Shown one piece after another: positions 1 through 11,682 of a stretch of 64,000 nucleotides of DNA. Positions within the stretch are counted from its first letter, which is position 1. Each line of letters starts with the position of its first letter. The notes under the pieces were generated by a model that saw only the letters and a program-made list of their open reading frames with translations, was not told the origin of the DNA and made no database searches. The translations under genes and the position numbers were made by a program. Source of the DNA: Microcyclospora pomicola (Eukaryota > Ascomycota > Dothideomycetes > Capnodiales); assembly GCA_002786065.1 (NCBI GenBank), contig NHNY01000023.1:1-64000 (forward strand). The letters are read 5' to 3'.

Positions 1-757
1 TTTTATAAGAAGGTAGCTAGCAGAGTTAAGCCTTACTAGTATAGTTACTAGTAAAAGAACTAGTTTAAATACTAGTTTAAGTACTAGTAAAAAAAGGTTA
101 CTTTAGGTGTTTCTAAGAGCTAGTATATAGATTAAATACTAGTCTTTAAAATACTTTTTTTACTAGTTTCGATACTAGTATTTAAATCAGTATCTACTTT
201 ATAACATAAATATCCGTTATAGCTTAGCAAAACTAGTGTTAATACCGGTATTTATCCTATACTAGCTATAGCTAGCTACAATTTCTTTGTATTCTAGTAT
301 TTATACTAGTATTTACTATATAGTACGAACATCTACAACTTCTTTATACTTTAGTACCTATACTGGTATTTACTCTATTAGCTATAACTTCTTTATATTC
401 TAGTATTTATACTAGTATCGACCTTTATACTAGCTATAGCTATCTAACCCTAAATCCTAGTATCTATACTAGTACTAACCTTTAGAGCTCCTATAGCTAT
501 AGCCTTTATATACACTAGTATATATACTAGTATTGTTTCCTATAGGCTATTATATTAATAGATATTAACTTTATTTTATTATAATAATATTAATAAGTTA
601 TTCTATTATCTTTAAAAGTTTATAATAATAACTTTCTTTAAAATACTATTATAGATATAACTACTATCTATTAAAGAGTCTATAGTTTATATACTTAGAT
701 AATTTTATTTAATTATATATATCTTAGACTTTATTTTAATATACTTTTATATACTCT
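1..757. other. AT-rich island, left part, no gene
   Basis: Strongly AT-rich DNA with no believable reading frame. It is dominated by TA steps and by the palindrome ACTAGT, seen at least 14 times in the first 540 bases, where chance would give less than one. Copies are often exactly 12 bp apart: 35-88 (five copies), 138/162/174 (gaps of 24 and 12), 514 and 526. Related hexamers hold the same phase, for example ACCGGT at 244, which is 12 bp after ACTAGT at 232. The composition fits repeat-induced point mutation of old repeats. I cannot name an ancestral element. Confidence 0.75.
35..88. repeat. Five ACTAGT palindromes at exact 12-bp period
   Basis: ACTAGT starts at 35, 47, 59, 71 and 83, each followed by a variable 6-bp spacer. 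It is the longest run of this 12-bp pattern in the window. The spacers differ from each other, so this is not a simple minisatellite with a uniform unit. Confidence 0.85.
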
Positions 758-762
758 ATTAA
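758..762. repeat. Target-site duplication, left copy (ATTAA)
   Basis: The five bases ATTAA directly before the 5' LTR are repeated exactly at 7951-7955, directly after the 3' LTR. This marks a single integration event of the element between them. Confidence 0.9.
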
Positions 763-978
763 TGTAAGGCCCCTTTCCTACATGAAGTAAGGTTGAAGTC
801 ACGTGTCTCCAGTCTTGGCATGAAGCGACACTTCGGTGCGCGACCTGCGCACCTCGTACGCTTCATGGATTATTCTCGGTAGTAACTGTATCATACTATT
901 ACTCCCCTATTTCTGTGTACTACGCTATCCTTTGGCATCTAGAAGCTACACCCTAGTAGCCTATTGCTGCCCCTTACA
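763..978 (+). repeat. 5' LTR of the chromovirus
   Basis: A 216-bp direct repeat of 7735-7950, bounded by TGT and ACA. An internal 9-mer at 865-873 is complementary to 982-990, just inside the element. That would fit self-primed reverse transcription as in the Tf1/sushi group. Confidence 0.93.
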
Positions 979-981
979 ATT

Positions 982-990
982 ATAATCCAT
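982..990 (+). other. Possible self-primer binding site of the chromovirus
   Basis: ATAATCCAT lies 3 nt inside the 5' LTR and is the exact reverse complement of ATGGATTAT at 865-873 in the LTR. Tf1/sushi-type chromoviruses prime from the 5' end of their own RNA in this way. I recognised no match to a host tRNA 3' end here. A 9-nt match is suggestive but not proof. Confidence 0.45.
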
Positions 991-1037
991 CTTTTAAGGA
1001 ACATAGCCCAGTACATAGGATAGAGGACATTCAGGAG

Positions 1038-2200
1038 ATGGAAGGGCATAGCACCTATGAAAACCCTACAGAGACAACTGCGAGCGACATTATACAAGAC
1101 GCGAGCGCGACGCTGGAAGAGCGCTTGCGCATCGCGCGGGAAAAGCGGGATCGTCTTATTATGCAACGAGAGCTGCAGAGGGTGGAGGAAGAAGTAGCTA
1201 TGCTTGAGAGAGGCAATAGCATCCCTGATAGCCTCCCTGATCATCTCCAAACCAGCTTAGCTATCACTACACTAAGATCCTCAGAACTCACTCCGAGTTT
1301 GGCAGGAAGCGCCGCATGGTCGCTGCGCAAGCGTGCGACCAGCGACGAAGAAGATGATGCGCAACCGCGTTTCAAAAAGCGGGACACCAAGCTGAAGGAC
1401 TTAGATAAATACTATGGTAAGAGCATTAAGGAATATCGCAACTACGTGCGCGATGCGGAGCTTGCTGCTATGAACGCTCTAGGAGCCTTCCCTACAGAAG
1501 AAAACCTTATTACTTAGGCCATGCAGTTTCTCGAGGGAGACCCGAAAGAAACCTAGTGGTCGGAGTATGAGCGACTAAAGAGCGCAGGTGTCGCGCTCAA
1601 CTAGGAACACTACAAGGCATTTCTGCTGGATATCTAGGTAGATCTAGTCAATCGTGGTATGGAGGCAAGCTAGCAATACAAGAAAGCGGAGCAACGAGAG
1701 GGCCAATCTGTAAGGGCCTTCGCTACCTTTCTTAAGACACTAGAAGCGTAGCTCCCCCTATATACAGAGGCGTAACGTATGTAGCACCTGTTCACAGGAA
1801 TGAGGCCGGAATTAAGGGCTTCTCTCTCCAACCATATAGTGATCCCTGACACAAGGGAGAAATTGATTGCTGTCGCAACTACTATGGAGACGAACATGCG
1901 CCGTACTGGAGGCGCACGATCGGGACACGGTCGCATGACCGGAGAGTCACACCGTGGTCCTCGAGTCTCCTAAAGGACTCGAGGGAGTGGCAAATCGACG
2001 TACCCGACTCGCGCGCGCGACGAGCGTCGCGCACCGGAGCCGCGCAAGTATAACAACGATACAGCTACAGCACCTAAACTAGGCACTTGTTAGACCTGTG
2101 GAGAATTAGGTCACATCTCCTCTAACTGTCTAAAGAAGAGGAAGGGTGGAAATCCCAACAGGACCCCTGTCAACTATATCAAGGTGGGAAAAGCCTAAGC
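1038..2200 (+). mobile_element. gag region of the chromovirus (fossil)
   Basis: It begins with an open stretch (1038-1517) of charged, helix-prone sequence rich in Glu, Arg and Lys, as in capsid N-terminal parts. Near 2090-2140 there is a retroviral-type zinc knuckle (C-x2-C-x4-H-x4-C pattern around CGELGH). Both place gag upstream of pol as expected. The region is decayed. Confidence 0.75.
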
Positions 2201-2212
2201 GCTTCACAAAGT

Positions 2213-5200
2213 ATGGCCAATGTGCAGCGCAGGGTAATCGAAAAATTATCGGCCATGGAACGCAAGTGTAGCGCGCAACGCGCGTATAGCGGCGAGACCG
2301 CACTTATAGCCATCCTTGATCCTGGTGCAGCTGTTACCCTAATTGATCAAGGGACAGCAGTGGACCTTAGTCTTAACCCAATCTCTAGCGACCTTCCTAC
2401 GCTAGGATAGATAGGCGGCGAACGCAAGCATTGTTACGCTGCGTACGAGATGCGCGTGCGAATGGTAGACGACTATGGTGCGCAGCGCGACATAGACTTC
2501 GTAGCATACGGGGTGGACCGTAAAGGAAGCGCTCTGCTGCTAGGTATGCACACCCTCCACAAATATGGTGTCAACCTAGACTGTCTAGCTTAGACCTTCA
2601 GATAAAGGCTGAGTAGTAAGGAAGACATCCAATATGTGGAGGTAGAAGACTTCGACATGGACGAGGCAGTGTTCCTCGGCCTCGTCGTTACCGATACACC
2701 TGCGGCGCAAGTGCGCGCGACAAGCGACGCACTTCCGCCAGAACTTGCAGGGAATGCAGAAGTGTTTGACAGCGACAAGGCATCCTTATTGCCATCGCAT
2801 CGACAAACAGACCATCGAATCGATATTGTAGAAGGCAAGGAGCCCCTATATAGGCCGCTATATAACCTGTCAGAGCGCGAACTGCGCCTATTGCGCGAGT
2901 ATCTTAAAGAGAATCTTACGAGCGGTAGGATACGCTATAGCCACAGCCCAGCAGGGGCCCTAATCCTGTTCGTTCCTAAGAAGGATAGCACCCTCAGACT
3001 GTGTGTTGATTATCGTGGTCTAAATGCAGTAACCGTCAAGAATAGGTGCCCGCTACTATTGATCGCGGAGACACTCGATCGCTTGTCGGGCGCATGTTAC
3101 TATACGACCCTCGATCTTCGAGAGGCCTACTACAGGATCAGAATCAATCCTAGAGATGAATGGAAAACAGCCTTTCGCACCCGCTATAGGCACTTCGAAT
3201 ACCTGGTAATGCCCTTCGGACTTACGAACGTACCTACGACCTTCTAGTCGCACATCAATCGTGCGCTGGCAGGGCTGCTAGACACTGTGTGTGTGGTCTA
3301 TTTAGATGACATCTTGATCTTCACGTACAGCGAGGATATCGCGACGCACTAGCGCGCGATCAACGAAGTACTTGAGAGACTTAAGCGACACGAACTGTAC
3401 GTGAAATTGTCGAAATGTACCTTCGCTACGAAGGAAGTATCGTTTCTAGGCTTTATTGTAAGCACTAAGGGAGTTACTGCAGATGCCTCTAAGGTGGAGA
3501 CCATCACTACCTAGCTAGAGCCCAAAAGCGTGAAGGAACTATAGACGTTCTTAGGATTCTCGAATTTCTATCGAAGGTTCGTCGCAGGTTACGCGCGTAT
3601 TACAGCGCCCCTTACAGACCTGCTTAAAGGAAGTAAGGCTTTTAACTGGAGCAGTAATGCTTAAGAAGCGTTCGATAGGCTCAAGACTGCCTATTTAACT
3701 GCGCCTATCATGCGTCACTTTAACCCGGCGCGCAAGATCCGCATCGAAACAGATGTATCTGGATTTGCGATCTCTAGCATCCTCTCACAGCTGTTTAAGG
3801 ATGATCAATAGCACCCTATTGCCTTTGTCTTAAGGAAGCTTTAAGAAGCAGAGAGAAATTGGGAAACTTATGATCAAGAGCTGTTAGCTATTGTGTACGC
3901 TTTTAAAACATGGCGACATTATGTCGAAGGAGCAAGCTCCTGCGTAGATGTGTACACCGATTATAACAACCTGCGCGGTATACGCGCTGTGCAGAAGCTC
4001 AACCCGCGTCAAGCACGCTAGGCGGTTTACCTAGCAGCGTTCGATTTCAATATCTATCACACTGCTAGAGTTAAGAACCCTGTAGATGGCCCTTCGCGAA
4101 GGCCTGATTACTACACTGAAAACCAAGCTATGCAGAGATTGTTGCCAACATTGCAAAGAAAGCTGGCAGTAATAGCAGAAATCCGGACAATGTCCGAGAG
4201 TGGAGCACGAGGATCCACGCCCGAGCAGAGCTCGGTTGTGGACAGCGAGACGCTGGTCGTACGCCTATGCAGCGCATCAGCGATGAACCCGGCTGCTAGC
4301 GACACTGGTCGCGAACAGTGCGTGCCACGCTATAAAGTACGAGTGCTTATAAGCGAACTTGCGAAGGATGATTCTAGTGTTAGTGTGAATGGGATCCTTG
4401 CGGCTCAGTAAGGGGACGCCTTTGTAATAGAGCGCAGGTCGCACGCAACGTCAGCGCAGAAGCATCGCAGCAAGGGTAACCCTACATAGAGGGTTGACCA
4501 GAATGACCTTTTGAGATTCAAGGGCAGAATCTATGTGCTACTAGAATCAAGTATTCGGCAGGAGCTCTTAAAGCAGCACTATGACCATATCATAGCTAGC
4601 TATTTCGGCGCAAGTCGTACGCACGACCTTCTCGCAAGAAGCTATCATTAGCAGAACATGCGCAATGATGTGGACGAATATGTCCGTACATGTGCAGTAT
4701 GCCAACGAATGAAAGTCGAAAGGCAATTGCCTTATAGAGAGCTGAGTTCCTTGCCTATCCCTTCACAACTATTCTCAGAATTGACTATGGATTTTATTAC
4801 AGGACTACCTCTAGCAAAGCGCGACAACTGCGTATATGATGCGATCCTTGTAGTAGTCGACCGCTACTTAAAGATGACTCGATATATCGCTGCAAGGAAG
4901 GATTAGGATGCAAATGACCTTGCGAAGCAGTTTTTCAATGAAATCTGTTGCAAATAGGGAGTACCTTAAGGCATTGTAACTGATCGAGGCCTAACCTTCA
5001 CATTAAGGTTCTAGAAGGAAATCTGCTTCCAATTGCAGGTTAAGAGGCGTTTCAGTACTGCTTTCTACCTACAGAGTGATGGACAGACTAAAAGGCAGAA
5101 CCAGACGCTTAAGCACTACCTGCGCTGCTACTACGTAGCAGAGCAGAGCGACTGGATAGACTTGATATCCTAAGCCGAATTCTGCTATAACAATTTAAAA

Positions 5201-5800
5201 CATGCAAGTACTAGACAGAGCCCTTTCTTTATTGTCTATAGCACACATACAAACATAGGAGATGCCTCTAAGGACAGAGTCATGGAGGGGGAGGTACCCG
5301 CAGCCGTAGCGAGAATTGAACGCATGCGCAACGCATGTAAATCTCTCGAAAAACATTTGCAAGCGGCATAGGAACATCAGCAGAAATGGTTCAATCAGAA
5401 TCATAGACCTATGTCCTTTAAGCAAGGGGACTTAGTGTTACTAAGCACCAGAAACCTGAAGCTGGCATCACCAACCCGCAAAATGTCACCCAAATTCGTA
5501 GGACTATTCAGAGTGCGCGACGCAGTTAGTACGCAAGCCTATCGCCTGTGGCTCACACCAAAGTATCGCATTTATGACGTGTTCTATATAGGACTGCTCA
5601 AGCCATTCTACTAGAGACCTAGGGATCCTAAGCCAGATACAGAGGCACCTGCATTGGTAGATAACGAAGGTTAGGAGCAATAGGAGGTGGAAAAGCTCCT
5701 TGATCGGCGAATTCATAAGGGAAATAGATAGTACCTAGTACGATAGAAAGGGTACTCTAAGGTATAGGATACCTAGATAAGTAGCGATGAACTCGATAGT
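2213..5800 (+). mobile_element. pol region of the chromovirus (fossil): PR, RT, RNase H, INT, chromodomain remnant
   Basis: Domains in order: an aspartic-protease-like segment near 2310-2360; reverse transcriptase from about 2870, with recognisable [12 protein letters not shown] and the YLDD active-site block near 3300; RNase H near 3740-4000; the integrase zinc-binding C-x2-C (CAVCQRMK) near 4690-4715, followed by the integrase core start (TMDFITGLPL) near 4785; the GPY/F-like integrase C-terminus at 5411-5614; and chromodomain-like sequence around 5685-5800. This order defines a chromovirus. The region is decayed and not read as one protein. Confidence 0.85.
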
Positions 5801-6144
5801 GCGAGCGAGTTACGCCTCGAGTGCGATGCTAGGCTAGACGACACCAGAAAGACTAGCCAAAATGACAAAGGCACACCTCAGAGAGGTAGACCAAGAGGAA
5901 GGCTAAGGAAGTTACTGTAGGTCGTTGTTGCGAAGCTACGATACCCGAAAACGACTGTCATGCGCACGTTAGGGTATTCACAGACACATCTAGCGGACAC
6001 AAAATTGGAGAAGACAATGATTAAACAGCATGGTATTCAGCCCTAGCTAGCATAACTACTTGCATAGGACATAAGCCACCTAAACGCCAACTATCAGAGA
6101 GCTAGGCGCGGACCTAACGTTCCATATGCGCTCCTTATAGATGC

Positions 6145-7156
6145 TCAGGCATCGTCAAAACCACCAAAATCCTCACTCCTATTGTCAGTGGGGTCCTCAC
6201 TGTAGTCAGTGGTGCTGCCACCTTCCTTATCACTCCTAGCTGTGTTCCTAGGGGTTCTAGCACCCGGCAGACCCAACTCTTGACGCGCACGTGCGGCGGC
6301 GATAGGGCGGGCAACGATCGGAGCCTCGGCGGCGGCGCGGCGCTCGGCCAAACGGTCCATAGTCTCAGTCATCTATTTGCAGTGTTAGCATCGTGCGAGC
6401 GACGTGCGTGCATAGGGCGAACTTACGCCGAAGAGCGTAGCGTTTAAGTCACCTAGGCTGTTGTTGATGGCGACGTTGGAGGCGATCAGGCGACGCGTGT
6501 TCGCGTTGCTGATGCGCTGCTTAGCCAGGATCAGGCGCAAGTAGTCTGCACTGGTAGTGGGGTTCCTGGTGGCTGCATTCACCTGCTGGCCCTGGCGTGC
6601 TGCGCTCAACCTGAGCGCCTGGAGCGAGATAGTGGCGGCTTTCTAGGCACGCGTAAGCTTCAAGCCTGTACGCTGGACAGCAGGGTCGTCCTTGCCTCTA
6701 GCACTATTGAGGGCAGCAACAGCTCTGTTATATCTCTTACGAAGGTAGTACAGACGCTCGTAGCGCCCGTACATCTCGGGAGGGATCTGTTCGAACGATT
6801 AGCGATGCACCTACGCGACTCACAAAGGAAAAACTCACCAAACTACAGCTGCGATAGCCAGACACACAGTGCTTACACCTGGCTTCCTTAGGCTTGTTGT
6901 AGAGCTTGCTCTACTTAGTAATAGCGGAAAAGCACCTAGTGCAGGTAGGAATTTGAGGCTTAGGTGCGTCCTCACAAAGGTCGGCATCGCGCCACACGAA
7001 AGGCTCTGCGCGATTGAGCTGGCGCTTGCTGATATACTTAGGGACACTGAAGATCATAATGGGCAATAAGACGCTAGTGCGCTGAACGTGCGTGCGATAG
7101 GTATGATGATGGTGATACAGGTGCGTTGCGAATGGACAGAAGAATGTGCTAAACAA
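6145..7156 (-). mobile_element. Antisense reading segments in the 3' part of the chromovirus
   Basis: Between the chromodomain remnant and the 3' LTR, the minus strand carries several open segments (6145-6372, 6385-6609, 6911-7156). Their composition looks protein-like: Ala/Arg-rich helical sequence, an acidic tail, and a Cys pair in the 7156-side segment. I recognise no family. Additional ORFs downstream of integrase occur in some Ty3/Gypsy lineages. Whether this is an element gene or captured host sequence cannot be decided here. Confidence 0.45.
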
Positions 7157-7719
7157 TTAGAAGGTGTGATGATGTTGTGGGAGAGAACTTCCTAGGAGGA
7201 AGTTCGAAGTTATAAACACAACAACAACAACATCAGCCCTACTATCAGCGCAACGCGCGTCATACCTGCGCACAACAACAACAACGCGTTCGACGCGGCA
7301 ACGCGTATCATAGCCTCACGACGAGGTTTAGGACATGCATATGCAGACTACAGGCATTGCAGACATTAAGGAGACCGTCGATATAGGGCGCACAACAAGC
7401 GACATAGATGCAGCAGCCTGCAGGCTCGAGGAGGTCTATCCCGGCTATAGACTCGGGCACAAGGCTTGTCGAGGAACCGTTAGCTACACATACGTGCGAG
7501 GCGCGATCGCGAAGCGCGTCGCACTCTACGCGTGTACTGCTCTCGTAGGCCCGAACTACTCCCTAAGGACTCTGACATGGCGAGCTCGTACTGAGCGAAC
7601 GGCCGTCGCACATACGTGCGACGAGCGTTCGGGAGGCGACCGACTACCGCTTCGATCCCGGCTATCGTAGCTGCAGAATCACTATGTAGGAGACCTCTCT
7701 TATCCTAGGGACAGGATCT

Positions 7720-7733
7720 AGGGGGGAGGAGAG
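7720..7733 (+). other. Polypurine tract of the chromovirus
   Basis: AGGGGGGAGGAGAG lies directly before the 3' LTR, where the plus-strand primer is expected. Confidence 0.8.
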
Positions 7734-7734
7734 T

Positions 7735-7950
7735 TGTAAGGCCCCTTTCCTACATAAAGTAAGGTTGAAGTCACGTGTCTCCAGTCTTAGCATGAAGCGA
7801 CACTTCGGTGCGCGACCTGCGCACCTCGTACGCTTTATGGATTATTCTCGGTAGTAACTGTATCATACTATTACTCCCCTATTTCTGTGTACTACGCTAT
7901 CCTTTAGCATCTAGAAGCTACGCCCTAGTAGCCTATTGCTGCCCCTTACA
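7735..7950 (+). repeat. 3' LTR of the chromovirus
   Basis: The 216-bp partner of 763-978, with five transition differences between the two. It is followed at once by the ATTAA target duplication. Confidence 0.93.
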
Positions 7951-7955
7951 ATTAA
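7951..7955. repeat. Target-site duplication, right copy (ATTAA)
   Basis: An exact match to 758-762 on the other side of the element. Confidence 0.9.
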
Positions 7956-8113
7956 GGTCTATATAATACTTTATACTATCCTCTATTAAATATAGTATTA
8001 AGAGTAGAGTATTACTAGATAGAGTCTTAGTGTAGGGATAGACTTCTACTACGCTTCCTTATATAGGCACGACTCCTTTATATATAGCTATAGCGCTATA
8101 TATAGTTAGTTTC

Positions 8114-8493
8114 CCTTATAGATAGTTTCTTATATTAATATATATATATATATAACCTAATTTACATAGTTTAGTGTCTACTTTAATACGCTAGAGTCTA
8201 TCTCTTTTGCTACTATCTCGCGCGACTCTATTACATAAGAGTCTACTTAGAGGGAGTCCTTCTATACCTTGTATTGCTAGTAGGAGTCCCCTAGTATATA
8301 GTACCTTATAGATAGTTTCTTATATTAATATATATATATATAACCTAATTTATATAGTTTAGTGTCTACTTTAATACACTAGAGTCTATCTTACTAGCTA
8401 CTATCTTACTTAACTTTATTATATAAGAGTCTACTTAGAGGGAGTCCTCCTATACCTCGCTTCGCTAGTAGGAGTCCCCCTAGCACATAGTAT
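8114..8493 (+). repeat. Tandem duplication, two units of about 190 bp
   Basis: The unit starting CCTTATAGATAG at 8114 restarts at 8304. It contains a (TA)n tract, the stretch TTTAGTGTCTACTTTAATAC and a distal AGGAGTCCC block. The two copies differ mainly by transitions and by TA-tract length. No coding content is seen. Confidence 0.8.
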
Positions 8494-10424
8494 AGAGAAG
8501 TCTTTTATTATAAAAAGCGTAGTCTTAAATCTAGTAGTAAATATTATATTATTATTATATTATTTTATTATATTAATATTCTTCTTTAATTATATTAATA
8601 TTTATAATAGTATTAGGTTTAGAAACTACTTACTACTAATTAGACTATTAGTTATCTTTATAAAGCTAAATTTTCAACTAATATTACTTTATTTACTAAT
8701 ATTATACTAGTATAACTATCGGTATTATTCTTGCTCTATATATTATGCTGTTCTTACTCTTCTCTAAGCTATGCTCTGATCCTAATCTGCTCTATCTTAA
8801 ATATATGCTCTTAACGAGAAATTTTAAGAAGCCTCTTACGTTACCTGATTATATAATTATCTCTCTTACGTTAGATTTACAATCTGCGTTCCTTAAGTTG
8901 TAATTGCCGCTCTTTAGTCGCAAGTGCATTTTCAGTTACTCGAGATTACTCTAACGCATTTATACGTAGCCTAGAAGAGAGTTAGATACTACTACAAATA
9001 CCGGTATAAATACTACTTACGTTGAATTAGATAGGGTACGGCGGAGACTTAGTGTCTAGGATCCTGTCTAAGAGCGTAATAGAGTAGACCGGAGGCTAGA
9101 TAAGCCTCGTCGCCTTGTTAGGGTCGTTATACGCTGCCTACTTATATATATATAGTTAAACTTATCGTTAGTAAGCTTACCTAAGGGTGTAGATAAGGGC
9201 TCCCTATTACGCTTACGCCTTCTTTCTAAACAAGAGATAGTTAGTATGTATAATAGTATAAGTACTAGTATGCTAATTAGTAACTAGCTTGAAAATGTTA
9301 ATACATACTTAGCCTCCCTAGATCTCTACTTATTCTGTTAACGATGTTTGTAGAGTAGTCTTCGTCCCTTTAACTATACACTTTGAAGGAGTAATACTTA
9401 TCAACATCGCGGCGGTTAAGAAGGGCAATACTATTAGCTTAGTTAGATTTAGACTACTAATACCGGTATTAGTATTAGTACCTACCTTAGTATTATAGGA
9501 AGAAGGTTCTGTCTTTTACCTATTAAGTAACTCTTTTATGCAGATTGCTCTACTGCATTTGTTTGATTTCTAATACGTTTAAAGATAATTTCTAGCATCT
9601 TTAAATACACTTTATTTAACCTAGCTACAATAGCTAGGTAAGCCTTATGCCGAGCCTAATCTTAACACCTTTAGTTATGTGCTATTAACTAGTAAGTAAG
9701 CAGTATAAATACTAGTATAGAGAATAGTATCTTCGCTTACATACAATCTGTTATAGAATCTAGTAGTATAAGTCCGTACTTCGAGCTGTAAGAATAGAGA
9801 ACATCTCCCTCTAGAGGGTAGATAATTCTCTAGCTAAAGCTACCTAATCAATTGATCTTACTAGGTAGATATAGTAAAAAACAACAGTATTTTAGACCTG
9901 TTCTATCTAGCTCTGATATAGGGGATCCTGTATTGCGAGGTATAAACCAAAACCTAGCTTATTAGTTAGCAAGCCTTAATTAATACTAGTATCGATACTA
10001 GTACCTTTTAATTAACCTACGCCTATATCTATCGTTACTACTTAAAACCCGTCCTCTTCTAGGCGATAAAATCGCTACTATACTGCTCTGCTAGTCCGTG
10101 TTGCAATTAACAAAAACACTCTTTTAAATATTACTTAATAAACTTCTACACTCTCTCTAACTATATATGCTCGTACGAGAGTGCAAACTGTTTAGATAGT
10201 TAATATACTAGTATTAGGACTAGTATTAGAAGCTTACTTTTGCCTTGCTCTTACTCTAATACTGCGAAGATAATCTTATTTATATCTTTTTGCTGAATTC
10301 GCTTAAAGGATATATCGACTTTAAATGTCCCTTAATTAAGGAACATATCAGCCTGTCGTTAGTAGAAGTAGATTATTATAGGGCTATGTTCGTCGTCCTA
10401 GAGGCCCTAGATGTATTGCTAGAT

Positions 10425-10454
10425 ACTAGTTAGTATACTAGTATAAGAACTAGT
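10425..10454. repeat. Three ACTAGT palindromes at 12-bp period
   Basis: ACTAGT at 10425, 10437 and 10449, separated by the different spacers TAGTAT and ATAAGA. Confidence 0.85.
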
Positions 10455-11262
10455 AATCAGACGAACCTTATCTAGGTTAAGCAGTTATTAAGAGTACTCG
10501 AATTAAACACCTGCAAAGTGTTCTCTAGAAGGGTAAAAGAGTAATCTCTAATAATGTATTATTACCTATATACATAATTTGTTTACAAATAAAGGGTAAA
10601 GCTCTGTTAAAGATATTACTTCTTTACTCTAAAGGAACTCCTATAAGAAGCTAGAGCGAAGGAAGGTTGCTAGATAGATATTAATGTAAGTATACTAGTA
10701 TTCGTACTAGTAGAGGTATTATTTATACCATTTATAAGAGTACTATCTTATGCTCTTTACACTACCTAAGTAACCTTATTTAAAAGGTCTTAAGGAGTCC
10801 GAGATAGTAATAGTAGCAGATATAAGTGTATACTAGTTAATGTAAATAGTGCATACTAGTTCTACACAATAGTAAGGTTAAGTAGAATAACTAGATCAAA
10901 CTCGACTATACATTTAACTTTAACGAGCTTGCCCTTCTTACTATAGCTATAGAGGACACCTACTAAATAGTAGTATTAGTAGTAGTATTAATACTAGTAT
11001 TCTTAATAAGATACATACTGTAGTTAGGCATCCTTAATTGCTGATTCTTGTAGATAGGGCAATAGGAAGTGTAATCTAGTATATTGTTTTTAAGGTGCTA
11101 TTATAAGTATATCGGTAAGAGATTAATATTGATCTAATGCTCTCTTTAATATGTTATACATTAATGATTCTCGTGTATACTTAAATGTCCCTAAACAAAG
11201 TTAGTACAATAGATATAGGCTCTATATCGGCTATCGAGGTCCTATATTAGGTTAGTAGTTAT

Positions 11263-11292
11263 ACTAGTATCGATACTAGTATAAAAACTAGT
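11263..11292. repeat. Three ACTAGT palindromes at 12-bp period
   Basis: ACTAGT at 11263, 11275 and 11287, with spacers ATCGAT and ATAAAA. Confidence 0.85.
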
Positions 11293-11652
11293 AAGGAATT
11301 ATTTATTACCTCCCTAAGCTAATTAAAGACTAGATAACAAGTCTCGTTTTGTAAGGTGTACACAATCTGTTTCTTATATCTTTTACAGATTGCTACGATA
11401 GTTATATGTACGTTTATAACTAATATATTTAGCTTACTTCTATTAAGAAGATGTTAGGTTTTCGTAAGAGCTTCCTATGTTTCTATATTAACATTAGTAT
11501 ATAGTTTTGTCGCTGCTTCTAAGGGCATATATTCGCATCTTTTGATCCTAGTGCATTTCTATCTCTAGCGTTTACACTTTACTATATAAAGGAAGGGTAA
11601 AGAAGAGCTTTTTAGGTACCCTTTAACCTAAGAATAAGAGTATTAATGCTAT

Positions 11653-11682
11653 ACTAGTATTAGTACTAGTAGATATACTAGT
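11653..11682. repeat. Three ACTAGT palindromes at 12-bp period
   Basis: ACTAGT at 11653, 11665 and 11677, with spacers ATTAGT and AGATAT. Confidence 0.85.

Larger units (their letters stand above)
763..7950 (+). mobile_element. Ty3/Gypsy chromovirus, full length, decayed
   Basis: A 7188-bp LTR retrotransposon fossil. It has two 216-bp LTRs starting TGT and ending ACA, a 5-bp target duplication, a purine tract before the 3' LTR, and gag, protease, reverse transcriptase, RNase H and integrase regions in Ty3/Gypsy order, with chromodomain-like sequence after the integrase. The LTRs differ at 5 of 216 positions, all transitions, so the insertion looks fairly recent, although RIP-type mutation inflates any date. 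Its coding part is broken in many places (roughly two to three dozen by eye). Its base composition is much less AT-rich than the flanks, so it entered an island that had already decayed. The 2.1 kb between the integrase and the 3' LTR carries additional minus-strand reading segments. Confidence 0.93.

Noticed and set aside
1-757. CRISPR-like array
   Set aside because: The 12-bp period, 6-bp repeat and 6-bp spacers are far too short, and the genome is eukaryotic.
7335-7670. 111-codon plus-strand frame before the 3' LTR
   Set aside because: No similarity to known element parts. The frame is kept open by CG-rich sequence, and overlapping frames are equally long.
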